Assembly (NCBI RefSeq): GCF_001659605.2
Contig: NC_035172.2
Coordinates: 33,655,342 to 33,719,341 of the forward strand
Reading direction: 5' to 3'
DNA length: 64,000 bases
From: Manihot esculenta
Taxonomy: Eukaryota > Streptophyta > Magnoliopsida > Malpighiales > Euphorbiaceae
Below the pieces are notes generated by a model. That model worked only from the letters and a program-made list of their open reading frames with translations. It had not been told where the DNA came from and searched no databases. A program made the translations under genes and the position numbers. Below are positions 10,955 to 28,480 of the stretch, one piece after another (positions within the stretch are counted from its first letter, which is position 1; every line of letters starts with the position of its first letter).

Positions 10955-11110
10955 AAGTCCAGATGTGGCCTGCACTACGCCCCTGGCACTATGTAAGAGA
11001 AAGACCGGACGTGGCCTGCACTACGCCCCCGGCACCATGGAATATGTATGTTAAGTTATGTTATGTATAAGAGAAAGACCAGGTGTGGCCTGCACTACGC
11101 CCCTGGCATG
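10955..11110. repeat. Diverged minisatellite of the solo LTR
   Basis: Three copies of GTGGCCTGCACTACGCCCC followed by GGCA occur between 10964 and 11108, separated by AT-rich spacers. They occupy the position of the 39-bp minisatellite in the related LTRs at 4221 and 7031. Confidence 0.75.
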
Positions 11111-11753
11111 ATTGGATTATGTAGAGGGCTAGATGGTGACAAGTTCATCCTTGATATGATTAGTTGTGATGTGATGCATTTCATGTTATCATATGTTTTA
11201 AATGCTTTACTATTCTGCTCACTGGACTCTAGTAGCTCACCCCTCTCCCAAATTCCCCAGGTTTGCAGGTACGGGCTAGACTGAGAAGTCAAGAAGAGTA
11301 AAGTCTTGTAATTGTAATAGTTAGAAAGTGGACATGATAAATTGTAAGATGATGTATAACTGAGTAGTTATGTTATGTATATTGATATTGAGGATTAGAA
11401 GTTGTGCTTGACCCTATAGAGATTGTAATCCCATTTTGTTACATGATCTTAACGTCTATTGATGTTTATGTTTAACCAACTCAACTTATAATGTATCGCC
11501 CATTGGGGCATTGATGAGAATCCCACTGAGGGATCAATGTTTATAGTTATGATCATGTTTAGTGCATGCACAGGTTGAGTTTGGTGTATGAGAAACGAAT
11601 GAAAGAAAAGTTTTAATTTTTATGTATAATTGTTGATCATGTATGGGATTAAACAAGTTTACAGGTTGCATGTCAGGCTTGCTACGGGTCCCGGCGGCCT
11701 TAAGCCGATCTGGATCCTAGCACCGGTAGCGGTCCGATTTTCGGGTCGTTACA

Positions 11754-11781
11754 GTGGCGGTCCGATTTTCGGGTCGTTACA
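11754..11781 (+). repeat. Displaced 3' end of the host 3' LTR
   Basis: The duplicated GTGGC is followed by GGTCCGATTTTCGGGTCG and TTACA, exactly the last bases missing from the LTR interrupted at 7801. It completes the second element and abuts the ATGGA duplication at 11782. Confidence 0.9.
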
Positions 11782-11786
11782 ATGGA

Positions 11787-14775
11787 CTTTCAATGGGATG
11801 ATCGACACTATCGAATATAAGGTACTAATGCTCGAGCAATCTAGCCAGCCACGGTACGAGCTCTGTCAAAAAAAGTGAATCAAGGGCACTCAGTCTTTGC
11901 AATCTGTCTTCAGGCCATTTCACAAGATTCAATCGAGGAGTTGCATTTGGATATGACACAATTACTTCATTCATATGGAGAACTTTTTAAGGAACCAGCG
12001 CCATTTACCACCTCAATGGGCAATAGATCACCATATCAACCTCAAAGAGGATACTGAACCAGTTAATGTCCGACTTTACAGATATGTCTATTTTCAAAAA
12101 GCCAAAATTAAAAATCAAGTTCATGACAGGTTGTAATTGGGGTTAATTAGATCTAGTGTTAGTCCTTTTTCATCCCCTGTCTTACTGGTAGAAAAGAAAG
12201 ATGGGTCTTGGCGGTTCTGTACCGACTATAGAGCACTTAACGCAGTAACTATTAAAGACCGATTTTTCATTCCTCCTGTTGATAACATGCTTGATGAACT
12301 TCATGGGACTAAATACTTCATGAAACTTGACTTGTAATCTAGTTATCATCAAGTATGAGTTCATCCCTCTGATATATATAAGACTATTTGTCGTACCCAT
12401 AATGGCCATTATGAATACTTAGTCATATCATTCGGGTTAAGTAATGACCCATCCACATTTTAGGCTACTATGAACTCTATATTTAAACTTTTCCTTCATA
12501 AGTTTATACTTGTTTTCTTTGATGACATATTAATTTATAGCCCCAATTGGATCATACATATTGAACATGTATGAAAGGCTTTTGAAATTTTAAGACAACC
12601 AATTCTCTATTAAAATGTCAAAATGTGAATTTAGAATGTAAGAACCGGAGTATCTAGGGCACATTATCACATCCCAAGGAGTAAAAGTGGATAAAAAAAA
12701 AAGATTGATATTATGCTTAATTGGCCTCGGCCTACTAACATCACATAATTGCATGGTTTTTTTAGGATTCACAGCATATTACAGAAAATTTGTCCGAAAT
12801 TATGGCTTGCTCGCTCGTTCTCTAACCAATCTCTTGAGAAAAGGACAGTTTTAATGGACTCCTGAAATAGAGACAACATTCCAACAATTAAAAGGTACCA
12901 TGATCTCCACACCAACCCTTGCCATGCCTAACTTCAGTGAGTCGTTCATCATCAAAATAGATGCCTTGGGCGAAGGGATCGGTGCAGTGTTAACTCAGAA
13001 TGGGTAGCCCATTACATTCATCAGCCGGGCTCTCGGGATTGCTGAGCAGAATTGGTCCATCTATGCAAAGGAAATGTTTGCCATCATTTATGCTATATAG
13101 ACTTGGCGATCATACTTACTTGGCTGCAAATTCTATATCTATACAGACCAAAAAATCCTTAAACATCTATTGGAGCAGCGCGTCATAACCCCTGATCAAC
13201 AAAAATGGGTATCCAAATTGTTGGAATATGACTACAAAATCAAATACAAGCCTGACAAAGAAAACAATGTGGCAAATGCCTTATCCCGGATAGACGACAA
13301 CCCTGTCCTTAATACTCTTTTTACACCCAAAACTACTCTTTGGGATACTATCAAAGTAGATGTACCCATACATGCAAAAGATTTTACAGTAAGCAAATGT
13401 AAAGCAGGGACAACCTTATAGCCAACACAATGGGTTAATCTACTACCACAACCGAGTGGTGGTGCCATCTCACTCCAATGTCATTTCATAATTGTTATGA
13501 AAATTTCCTGATTTCCGCTTGGAAAACATTTTGGGGTATTAAGGACATACAAGCGACTCGCACAATAATTTTACTGGCCGTCCATGTACCGTACAGTATA
13601 GCACCATATTGGAGCCTATGACGTATGCCAGCGCACTAAGTCCGACACACTGTCCCCAGCAGGGCTCCTCCAACCTTTGCCCATTTCTTGCTGAGTCTGA
13701 GAAGACATCCCCATGGAATTCATTGATGGTTTGTCCAATTCAAATTGCAAAATTTCCATAATAGTAGTAGTCGATCGATTAAGTAAATAATCCCATTTCA
13801 TGGCTTTATCACACCCCTACACTGCAAAAATATTCGCCGAAATTTTTTTTGATGGCATGCCATAATCAATTATCAATGATCGTGATCAAATTTTTATGAG
13901 TCGCTTTTGGCAAGAGTTCTTTCACATGTCTGGGATTCAACTCAAAATGAACTTCACCTACCATCCCCAGACTGATGGACAAACAGAAGTAGTAAACCGG
14001 TATATTGAACAATATCTTCGTTGTTTTACCGTACAGCACCCCGCAAATGGCACTCTTATTTGCTATGGGCTGAGTATTGGTAGAATACTATGTATCATAT
14101 TTCAACCGGCATGACCCCTTTCGAAGCTCTCTATGATCGTCCACCTCCCACCAGTTCCAAGTATGATATTGGGACTAGTCCAGTACATGAAGTGGACCAA
14201 CAACTCCTTAGTTGCAATGACATGCTTCATCAGCTTAAGACTAATTTGCATGCGGCTAGCAATCGGATAAAACAAATCACCAATTCTAGATGCTGAGACA
14301 TTGAATATCAAGTAGGTGACTAGATTTTTCTCAAGTTGAATCCATATAAGCAACGTTCTGTGTTTAAACGAGCTGGTCACAAATTAGCAAACAAGTTCTA
14401 TGGCCCCTACCAAATTAGGAACGAATTAGGCCAATCGCCTAATGTCTTCAGTTACCATCAGAAGCACGAGTCCACCCGATTTTTCATGTCTCGCTCTTGA
14501 AAAAAAAAAGGGTGATACCATCATGCCTACCACCACCTTACCACCAATGACGGATGACGATGAAGTAGTTGTTAAGCCGGAGCAACTCCTCAACATGCGT
14601 TGGTTAAAGAGGGGAGCTAAATTTGTCGAGCAACATTTGGTTAAATAGAAATAGCTACCAATTGAAGACGCCTCCTGGGATCTCAACACGCGTTATTTAA
14701 AAAGGGGAACTAAATTTGTCGAGCAACGTTTGGTTAAATAAAAATAGCTACCAGTTGAAGACGCATACTGAGAAG
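11787..14775 (+). pseudogene. Chromovirus RT-RNase H-integrase-chromodomain, broken
   Basis: This is the right half of the split chromovirus polyprotein. RT motifs run from 12137 ([23 protein letters not shown]) to FFDDILIYS near 12515-12540, where the usual YVDD is altered. RNase H covers about 12955-13310 (TDQKILKHLLEQ, NNVANALSR). The integrase zinc region is degraded around 13480-13640 (CQRTKSD). The catalytic core spans about 13700-14110, with YHPQTDGQTEVVNR intact. A C-terminal domain (GPYQI) and a chromodomain-like tail follow at about 14400-14775. Stops and shifts occur in every domain. Confidence 0.9.
14591..14775. repeat. 93-bp in-frame tandem duplication in the chromodomain region
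   Basis: The block from CAACATGCGTTGGTTAAAG (14591) recurs as CAACACGCGTTATTTAAAA (14684). The period of 93 bp equals 31 codons. Both copies encode a version of LKRGxKFVEQxLVK...LPxEDA. Confidence 0.85.
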
Positions 14776-14925
14776 ATACAAATAACATCCCATCCAGATT
14801 CGTTAACAGTGACTTTGAGGAGAAAGTCATAGTTCCAAGGGTAGAAAATGATAAACCAAGGAAGTTTCAACATGTTTTCAAAAGGAACCCAGGATACATG
14901 GATTGAAGCTAGGAGAGTGAAATCT

Positions 14926-15244
14926 TGTGGCTGAGGCATGCAATGTGGGAAATGGGTTGTTGGCAAATATGGTGGTGACATTGGACGTGGATCATGGAGT
15001 GCATAGAAACATGAGTTGTAGCTTGCCAAAGTTTAGGAAAATAATTTTCTTAATTTATTATTTTGGTGAGTCTATTTACAAGTTATGGACTAAAAAATAG
15101 AATTAAGTATTAATTTCCTATTTAATTTAAACTTTCACTAATAGATTGAAAGACAAGTTTAATCTTAAATGAAATTGTGGCCGTTTTAATCCAAGTAGAA
15201 TATTAGTCCAAATAAAATTTTTATAGTTTTGATTTGACCAATCA
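14926..15244 (+). repeat. 3' LTR of the chromovirus
   Basis: It starts TGTGGCTGAGGCATGCAATG and ends TTGACCAATCA. It aligns with 1059-1401 over its full length with many substitutions and indels. A purine-rich stretch (AAGCTAGGAGAGTGAAA) immediately before it is a plausible polypurine tract. Confidence 0.8.
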
Positions 15245-17071
15245 CCCGATGGATATCCAAACAGTTAAATCAAAATGTTCCATAAACAATTTGATAGAAT
15301 CAGGTAAGCTGAAAGATAACTGATATGAGCCTGCATTTTGGATTAGACAGTTAAAACTATTTTTCGCAAGCCGATAACTATTTTGAATTTTTAGTCAATC
15401 ATATTATTCCTTTTAAAATTTATTAATTATAATTTTTTAAATTATAATTTTATAATAATAAAATATTAAAAATTACAAGACATGTAGATAAACTAAAAAT
15501 ACTATAAATAATTATTAAATTAATTTAATATTCATTAATAAAAATTATGTATGTGCATAAAAATTAATTATATTTTAAAATTTTGTTTTTAATTATTACA
15601 CATGTTATGCAGTAAATTAATATTTTTATATTTATTTCATTAATATAAAAAATTAATGACAAAAACTTATGTTTATATTAACATGTGAAACTCACCGTTT
15701 TCTAAGATATTTTTCACAATTATTTACTTAATGTATTAATTATTTTTTCTTGATAAATTTAACATTATAAATATTTAACGTTCCATATAATTTATTCACA
15801 TTCTAATTAATATAGACATATTACTTGTATGATAAACTCAAATTTAAATTTTTATATACATTTAATAATAAATACAATATTAAATATATAGTAAATATAG
15901 AGTTAGTTTTTGGGTGGGTGAGGTTTGATTCAATTAATTTATTTTTTTATAATTATTTTATTTAAAATAAAATTTAATTCTTTTTAATTTAAAAAATTTT
16001 CATTATATATCAAAATAAAATTATACATAATTTTAAATAAATTTAGTTAAATTATTATAAAATTATTTATGCTATACGGATGGTAAAAGGATAATAATAT
16101 TTTAAAAATATCTTAAATTTGGTTTTTTTTTTCATCTCAAAACTTCCATGTGCACTGCATCGCTTTTGGTTATATATTGAGAATTAAATCCGGTTTAAAT
16201 TCAATTTGGTTTGAGTGAAAATTGGTTTAATTCTTGTTTGAATCAGAAATTGAAAACTAACTAAAAAATTGGGTGTAAATGAGACTAGCCGAGTCTAGTT
16301 TTGAATAACTCAAATTTGACGCATTAAAATTTCTTCGAATTCAAGTTAAATTTGAGTCAAATATTAATAAATTTAAAATTAATCCGTTTAATAATTAAAA
16401 TTGGAAAAGTTGAGCTTTTATCAAAATTAATTTTGAATAGTTAAATTTATCTATATTTATAATAAATTTTAATTTAAAATTAAAATATTTTAATTAAATA
16501 TATATATATATAAATTAGTTCGTAAATTAAGAATATAATTAAATTATGTAGAATTTAATTTTAAAATTTAAATTTAACTTATAAAAATATATATAAAATT
16601 TAAACTTAATTCTCTTATAATATTAATTTAAATTTATTTAATGAGACTGTTTTATGAGTTTATTCATAAATCTGTTTATAAATTTAAAAATAAATTGAAC
16701 TTACGAATTTTAATACGAATATTATGGAGTTTAAATAATAAATTTAAAATTAAGCTCAATTTTAATTTATTTAGAAATTAAATCTAACTAAGTTAAAATT
16801 TTTATCAAATCAAAGCTAAAGTAATTTAATGCTTAGTTTATTTACACGCTGCCAAAAAAGGAATGGAGGCAGACCGACGGTTCTTTTTAGCGCCATCAGC
16901 AACTGCACCTAACGGTCACTTGAAGTCTGGTAGTTGGTATCTCTAGGAAAGAGATCAAAGAAGCAAAACGAGAGGAAGGGAAATTCAAAGAAGTAGAAAT
17001 TTCACACTCAAATTTTTTAATCTCTCACTTTCTTCTCTACCTTCTCTTCAAATCTTCAAATCCCTTTAACA
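15245..17071. other. AT-rich spacer and PH1 upstream region
   Basis: There is no gene. Most is strongly AT-rich with diverged repeats. Composition becomes mixed from about 16850. The last 200 bases are CT-rich and probably hold the promoter and 5' UTR of the ATPase gene. CACCTAACGGTCACTTG near 16906-16922 contains an AACGG core as bound by many R2R3-MYB factors, a weak observation only. Confidence 0.6.
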
Positions 17072-17095
17072 ATGACTGTTTTGTCCCACTGTTAA
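17072..17095 (+). promoter_or_regulatory. Upstream ORF of 7 codons before the ATPase start
   Basis: ATG 17072 opens a frame of seven codons (MTVLSHC) that ends in TAA at 17093-17095, 48 bases before the main ATG. If this sequence is in the transcript it could lower translation. It is not evidence of a peptide gene. Confidence 0.4.
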
Positions 17096-17143
17096 GTGTT
17101 TCCTCCTTGTCTATCTCTTCACCAGCAGAACAGATTTTCACTT

Positions 17144-20100
17144 ATGGGACTTCGTAAACTCTTCTCCATTTTCTCTCCTAATCACCAAAACCATGAAGAC
17201 AAAATCCTTCCTTCTTACAGTCCCATTCGCGACAATCTCGTCAAAAGCCCTGAAAACCCCCATACTAATGGGTACCCAAGATCTTTCATTAAGTACTTGC
17301 GCAGCCTTATGTCCGGAAGTGAGTCTCAGTTAATTTTAGATGTTAAGTTTATTTTTGTTTATTGATTTATTGAAATGGGTTTGTGTTATTTTGTTGCTAT
17401 GTGTAGAGAAAAGTGGTGGAGGGTTAAGGACGGACGAAGAAGAGAGAGTGTATTCTTGGCTATATGCATTGGCGCAATCGGATAAAGATTTGGTTTTTGA
17501 GTATGTTCAGTCCACAGAAAGGGGTGAGTAAGTTTTTTGTTTTTAAGTGAAAGTTTAGTTTTATAGACGACCGATGTGTTTGATGAAATGCCGGGTAAAA
17601 GAATCTTTTCAGTTTGATGTGTTAATAAGAAGCTAAAGCTAGTTCATTTCTTAACCAGAGTGCCTTTATTAAGGATAGCGTGATAAGTAGGATAATTTTT
17701 GTGTTAGTACTCGTTAATTCTGGGGACACGAGATCCAGTCCTGTTGATCTTGAAAGCCTGGTGGTTCAGTATAAGAAGTAATATAATAAGACTTGATCAG
17801 TAAACGTATCTGAATTCTACCTTTTTACAACTCTCTCTATCTAATTAATGTCCTGTTAACAAAAAACCTCGCAATATGATGCTCCTTCAAAGAAAGATTA
17901 TCAAATGACTTAGAAGATATTACCTTTTCCCTGCATCTATTCCAGAACAATTACAATATATGATGTTTGGATGAACTCAGAAAAGAAGAATTAGGCCAAA
18001 AATGAAACTCAAGCCATCCTTCTCTCCAGAGTGGTTTTAATCATTTTCTAGATCCCCACTGTTGAAAGTGTTTTGATTCTCTGATGATATCCCCCCCCCC
18101 AGACACACACAAAAAATAACAAGGTGGTTATATTTTCATTTATATGAAATATAAAAATGAATCTGCACGAAAACATTAAAGAAGTCATTTGTTGGGGGAA
18201 ATATGAAATGGATTGCATGTATTTGTTTTAAAAACTGATGTCCCCTAATACAGATTCTTGAGTTTCTACAAAGCTTTGCCTTCTCTTGTAAGGTTGAATA
18301 GCAATATCTAATTGATAGAAAAATAGGTAAATGGTTGTTCCTATATAATTTATCCCCCACTCTGTGTATGCTTTACCATTGGATGATCAGGTTATTTTCA
18401 AATGCTTGGGAGATAATCGAGAATGGTTATTTGAATGGTTACCACCAGAAAATCTCTCACAATTAGCCTATCTTGGAATGCATCCTATCCTTTCTTCATC
18501 CTGTCTTGAATGAATATTTATTATTATTTATTTACCTGCTTTGCCATGATGCCATTTTGTGCTCCTCTGTTTACTATGTATAATCATTACTAATATACTG
18601 CCTTGGACTACATATACTAACAAGTATCCTTTTCCTTTGTGCAGGCTTGAGCTTCACTGAAGCAGAAAGAAGACTGAAAGAAAATGGGCCAAATGTTCCT
18701 CTTGAGTATACTTTTCCAAGTTGGTGGCATCTTCTGTGGGCTGCATTTTTCCATCCTTTCAATATCATTTTGATTGTGCTGTCAACTCTCTCATACATAA
18801 CCAGTGACAATCCAAATGGATGCATCTTGCTCATACTGGTTTTAATTAGTGTCTGCCTCAGATTCTACCAGGTAGCAGTTTTTTAAGTTTGTAGTCAAAC
18901 AACTGGCTTCTCTCTTTCTCAAATAATTTGCTAATTTTCATGAAACATTAGGAATACATTAGTTCAAAAGCTGCCATGAAACTCTATGAGTTTGTTAAGC
19001 GGCCGGTAAAAGTTCAAAGATGTGCGGGCAGAGTTGTTCAGACAGAGTTACTAGTTCAAGTTGATCAAAGAGATGTTGTTCCAGGGGACATTATCATTTT
19101 CGAGCCAGGTGATCTTTTTCCTGGAGATGTGAGATTATTATCGTCGAAGCACCTTGTCGTAAGGTATAGAACCTCTAATACTTGGCCTCGTTTTCCTGGA
19201 TCGGAGCTTTTAATTTCATGCCTTTCTCTTATCCTCTACAGCTGATTATAGAATACATTATCACATCTGATTTTTGAACAGTCAGTCCTCATTAACAGGC
19301 GAGTCCTGGACAACTGAAAAAACAGCCTACACTAAAGAAAATCAGAGCACTCCTTTGCTAGAGTTGAAGAATATTTGTTTCATGGTAGGTGTAACTATTC
19401 CTAGCATCGCTTAGTCATCATAAGTTTTTTCTGAAGTCAGAATGTGGGTTGCCATTTGATTAAGATAACAAATCTTGATTAAGAACTATTTATTTCTGTT
19501 AGTGTCTTAGTATATTTGAGTTCATAAAGACATGAATATTCATGTCTATGTCTCTAAGAAATACAAGGGCTTTGAATGTTTTCCAGGGAACAAATGTGGT
19601 CTCAGGTAGCGGGACTGGTCTGGTTGTTTCCACTGGATCCAAGACTTACATGAGCACCATGTTTTCAACTATAGGGAAACAAAAACCACCAGATGGCTTT
19701 GAGAATGGTATCCGACAAATATCCTACGTGCTCATTGGCGTTATGCTAATAGTAATGACAATAATAATTACGGCTTACTACCTGAAATCTCGTGCTTTGA
19801 GTGAGAGTGTTCTTTTTGGACTCTCAGTGGCATGTGCGCTTACTCCTAATATGCTTCCCCTTATTGTTAATACAAGTCTTGCAAAAGGAGCACTTGCCAT
19901 GGCCAGAGACAGATGCATCGTCAAAAGCTTAGCCTGTATACGTGATATGGGATCCATGTATGTTAAAAATCATTTAGTTCTTATGTTTGATAAATTTTTA
20001 TATGCACACATCCATAATATTAGTTAGCCTATATGTTTACATAATTATCATATTTTTTTTATTATTATTATTATAGGGACATCCTATGCATGGATAAGAC

Positions 20101-21938
20101 TGGTACACTCACCATGGACCATGCAATTGTGGTTAATCATCTTGACAGTTGGGGGTCACCAAAAGAAAAGGTCTTACGCTTTGCATTCCTCAACTCTTAC
20201 TTCAAGACTGATCAAAAGTATCCTCTGGATGATGCAATTTTGGCATTTGTATACACAAATGGATACAGATTCCAACCATCCAAGTATAGAAAAATAGATG
20301 AGATCCCTTTTGATTTTATACGAAGACGAGTATCTGTTATTTTGGAAACTGAATTCAATGCAGACGGCAGAAATGGCCATGTTCTTGAGAGGATCATGGT
20401 AACCAAGGGAGCATTGGAAGAAATAATGAAAGTTTGCTCTTTTATTGACCATATTAGTAAGGGCACCATGACCACTTTCACTTCAGAAGACCATAGCCGA
20501 ATTCTAAATATTGGAGAAGAATTAAGCAACCAGGGGTTGAGGATTTTAGGAGTTGCAATGAAAAGGCTAGAAATGGTATGTCCGGATCACTTTTTTGGCT
20601 CTGTTTTTCTTTTATGCTGTTTCTTATATGTCATTATGTCTTCTGTCGTTTCCATGTTTCCTGAACTTGGATAATTTCCAAAAATAAACCCATCTATTAT
20701 CCCTTTTCCTCAGTAGACGGTATCCGCAACATCTATAGTTAACAAGCTAAAAATTCTTTAGTTCTCTTACATATCCATTTGCAATGTTTCAGGAAAGAAG
20801 TGATCCAAGCATTACCAATTATGAGTTCACTGAATCAGACATGGTCTTCCTTGGTGTAATTACGTTCTTTGACCCCCCAAAGGACTCAGCAAAGCAAGCT
20901 TTGTGGAGGCTGGCAGAGAAGGGAGTCAAAGCGAAAGTATTAACAGGTGACTCACTATCCTTGGCAGTAAGGATTTGTGAAGAACTTGGCATTAGAACCA
21001 CCTATATAACAACAGGTCCAGATCTTGAGCAACTCAATCAGGATGACTTTCATGAGACGGTTAAAAGAGCTACAGTGCTTGCTCGGCTCACCCCAACCCA
21101 GAAACTCCGCGTGGTGCAGTCCTTACAAACAGTTGGAGACCATGTAGTTGGATTCCTGGGAGATGGAATCAACGACACACTTGCAATTGATGCTGCCAAT
21201 GTAGGTATCTCCGTCGACTCGGGAGCTTCTGTTGCAAAAGACTTTGCTGACATTATCTTACTAGAGAAAGATCTTAACGTTCTAGTTGATGGTGTTGAAC
21301 ACGGTCGCCTTACATTTGGTAATACCATGAAGTACATTAAAATGTCAGTTGTTGCTAATGTAGGAGGTGTTCTTTCACTCGTTATAGCAACTCTGCTGCT
21401 AGACTTTGAGCCATTGACACCAAGGCAGCTCCTGACTCAAACCTTTTTGTACAGTGTGGGTCAGATTGCAATTCCATGGGACAAAATGGAGGAAGATTAT
21501 GTGAGAACACCACAGAAATGGTCTATGAAAGGCTTTCCAATGTTCATATTATGGAATGGTCCAGTGTGTACACTATGTGATATAGCAAATCTCATATTCC
21601 TGTGCTTCTATTACTCAGCCAATGGATCTAACTACAAATTCTTCCATTCTGCTTGGTTCATTGAAGGGCTACTGATGCAGACACTAATTTTCCACTTGAT
21701 CCGAACGGAGAAAATCCCTTTCGTTCAGGAGATCGCCTCATGGCAAGTGCTGTGTTCGACAGTTGTGATTTCTGCCATTGGAATTGCAATTCCATTCACC
21801 ATAGTTGGAGATTTCATGGGATTCACTACTCTACCAATGTCATATTTTGGATTTTTAGTTTTGCTTTTCTTAGTATATTTTACACTTGGCCAAGTGGTCA
21901 AGAGAGTTTACATTTTGATTTACGGAAAATGGCTTTAG
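17144..21938 (+). CDS. PH1: P3B-type P-type ATPase, PH1-like (magnesium-transporter-ATPase family)
   Basis: Eight exons: 17144-17318, 17407-17523, 18645-18871, 18952-19163, 19282-19384, 19587-19957, 20077-20575, 20793-21938. All introns are GT-AG and the phases agree, giving 949 aa. Domains in order: short variable N-terminus; first membrane pair; actuator domain with TGES (249-252); M4 loop TPNMLP (364-369); phosphorylation site DKTGT (408-412); nucleotide domain; hinge GDGIND (691-696); C-terminal membrane segments. The family is that of bacterial MgtA/MgtB. In petunia the plant homologue PH1 sits in the tonoplast, binds the P3A pump PH5 and boosts vacuolar acidification in petals, so a tonoplast role is likely. 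The start is the first ATG in frame after the 7-codon upstream ORF. All catalytic motifs are intact. Confidence 0.9.
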
Positions 21939-22239
21939 ATAACATTACTAACTCTTAATAAGACAAGCATCGCAATAGAAGTTGCTTGGAGAGAGAGCAG
22001 GGGAAAAAAAATTCTTTTCCTTTGTATATTATTGAAGATGAGCATAATAAATGTAGCTTTTCCTATGATACACTCTGCTCTGAGAATATTATTGAACTTG
22101 TAAAATTTGCAATATGAATGAAATATTGAACACCCAATAACATCTGGCAAACATGGAAGCAAAGAGAAAAGAAAAGAAGAGAAAACCAGCCGCTTAGATT
22201 TTGCAGTCTCTGGACCATATGCAACTCTTATTATATCCT
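21939..22239. other. 3' region between convergent genes
   Basis: About 300 bp separate the stop codons of the ATPase (+) and the GH5 gene (-), so their 3' UTRs probably meet or overlap here. AATATGAATGAAATATTG near 22110 is AT-rich enough for a polyadenylation region. Nothing else is seen. Confidence 0.6.
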
Positions 22240-27471
<5,232 letters not shown>

Positions 27472-28480
27472 GAATAATGCAGGCCCCTACAGCATCAATC
27501 CAGCCAAAAATATAGAATTTACCTGGAACAGCAATGTTGAATAACCCAAATAAAGAAATAAAAGTATAATTCAATACCCACCCAAAAAAAACACCGACTT
27601 GGAAGAATCTTAGTAATCCCTTCCTTATCGCTCAGTTAATACCAAATTCAACAAGGTAGACAAGCATAATATCTGTATCTGGGTTTGCCTTTTCTCATAG
27701 TGAGCAATTACATTAATTAATACACAACTTTTTGGAATTCCATTGTGCTAATGAGTGAAGACAAAACAAAACCCATAAAATAAAAAGAAGGAACCATGTC
27801 TGAAGATTGCGAAGGGATTAAAAAAGGGGAAAGTGAAAGTGTTCACAAGGTAGTGTATGGAAAAGGAAGGAAGAAAAGGGTTTGCTTGCAGATTTGGAGG
27901 CGTTTTTATAAGTGGGTTTGGGTTTGCAAGTGATTGGATAATTTTAGAAAGGTAAGCAAGGTGAAAAAGAAAGAGCTTTTTGTTTTTAACCAGTGAATGA
28001 TTCATGGTGAGGAAAAGGTTAAACAGAAGCTGGTGGAACAACCTTATCACTGCTAAATCCTACATTGTTCTTGTCTTCTTTAGTTCTTTCTGTGTGTCTG
28101 TGAGACAAACAAATGCTATGAACAGAAGAAAAGGCTTTTGGATTTTTTTCTTTTCAAAAAATTTTATTTTATACTGTTATGGGAGTTTTATTATTTAGTT
28201 CTGCAGAGGAAAAACTCATTAAATTAAAATGTATTCAATGTTTTAAAAAATATATTAATTAAATATCCTATTAGTTTCATCTGTTATTTTACTGTTTGGA
28301 TGCTATGATAAAAAATTTTATTAATTAATTTTTTATATTTATAAAAATATTTAATAATTAATTTTTTATTAAAACAATTTTAATTTTTTTAATAATATAA
28401 TTAATAAATTTTTAAAATTTATAAAAATATTTAAATATGTCGATGAAAAATTAAAAAGTGATTAATGAGTTTATTGTAGA
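27472..28480. other. GH5 5' region and spacer
   Basis: Upstream of the GH5 start codon on the minus strand. It should contain the GH5 5' UTR and promoter; I cannot place the transcription start. No other gene is supported, and frames here lack recognisable protein features. Confidence 0.6.

Larger units (their letters stand above)
7802..11753 (+). mobile_element. Solo LTR of a related subfamily, inserted in the 3' LTR
   Basis: It starts TGTAATACCCGGCTAGA and ends TTTTCGGGTCGTTACA like its host, but the body is clearly diverged. The flanking duplication is GTGGC (7797-7801 and 11754-11758). The intact LTR end at 4986-5014 shows the empty site GCGCCGGTGGCGGTCC. Without the insert at 9001-10657 and its extra GTCCC, this LTR is about 2.3 kb, the same size class as the host LTR. 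No primer site or internal region is present, so it is a solo LTR left by LTR-LTR recombination. Confidence 0.9.
2792..11781 (+). mobile_element. Second LTR retrotransposon, internally deleted, inserted in the chromovirus
   Basis: The element begins TGTAATACCCGGCTAGA and ends TTTTCGGGTCGTTACA. It is flanked by the 5-bp duplication ATGGA at 2787-2791 and 11782-11786. Joining the flanks restores the chromovirus coding phrase NWKQMTMDFQWDD. Its parts are a complete 2223-bp 5' LTR, an iMet-type primer binding site, only about 760 bp of internal sequence (gag start), and a 3' LTR lacking its first 169 bp. The 3' LTR is itself split by a solo LTR at 7802-11753. No pol remains, so the copy is non-autonomous. 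Confidence 0.9.
1059..15244 (+). mobile_element. Decayed Ty3/gypsy chromovirus (Reina/Tekay-like), split by a nested insertion
   Basis: The element has short related LTRs at 1059-1401 and 14926-15244, a tRNA-iMet-type primer binding site, then gag, protease, RT, RNase H, integrase and a chromodomain-like tail in Ty3/gypsy order. Removing 2792-11781 and one copy of the ATGGA duplication leaves about 5.2 kb. That size and the roughly 340-bp LTRs fit the Reina group of chromoviruses; lineage assignment is inference. Every domain carries stops or frameshifts, so the element is dead. I found no matching target duplication just outside the two LTRs, so outer limits are good to a few bases only. Confidence 0.85.

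Noticed and set aside
1054..15249. Target duplication of the outer chromovirus
   Set aside because: The bases flanking the two LTRs (AAGTA and CCCGA) do not match, so no duplication can be claimed with these limits.
17144..21938. Bacterial contamination or recent bacterial transfer of an mgtA gene
   Set aside because: The gene has seven GT-AG introns with consistent phases and matches the plant PH1 type.
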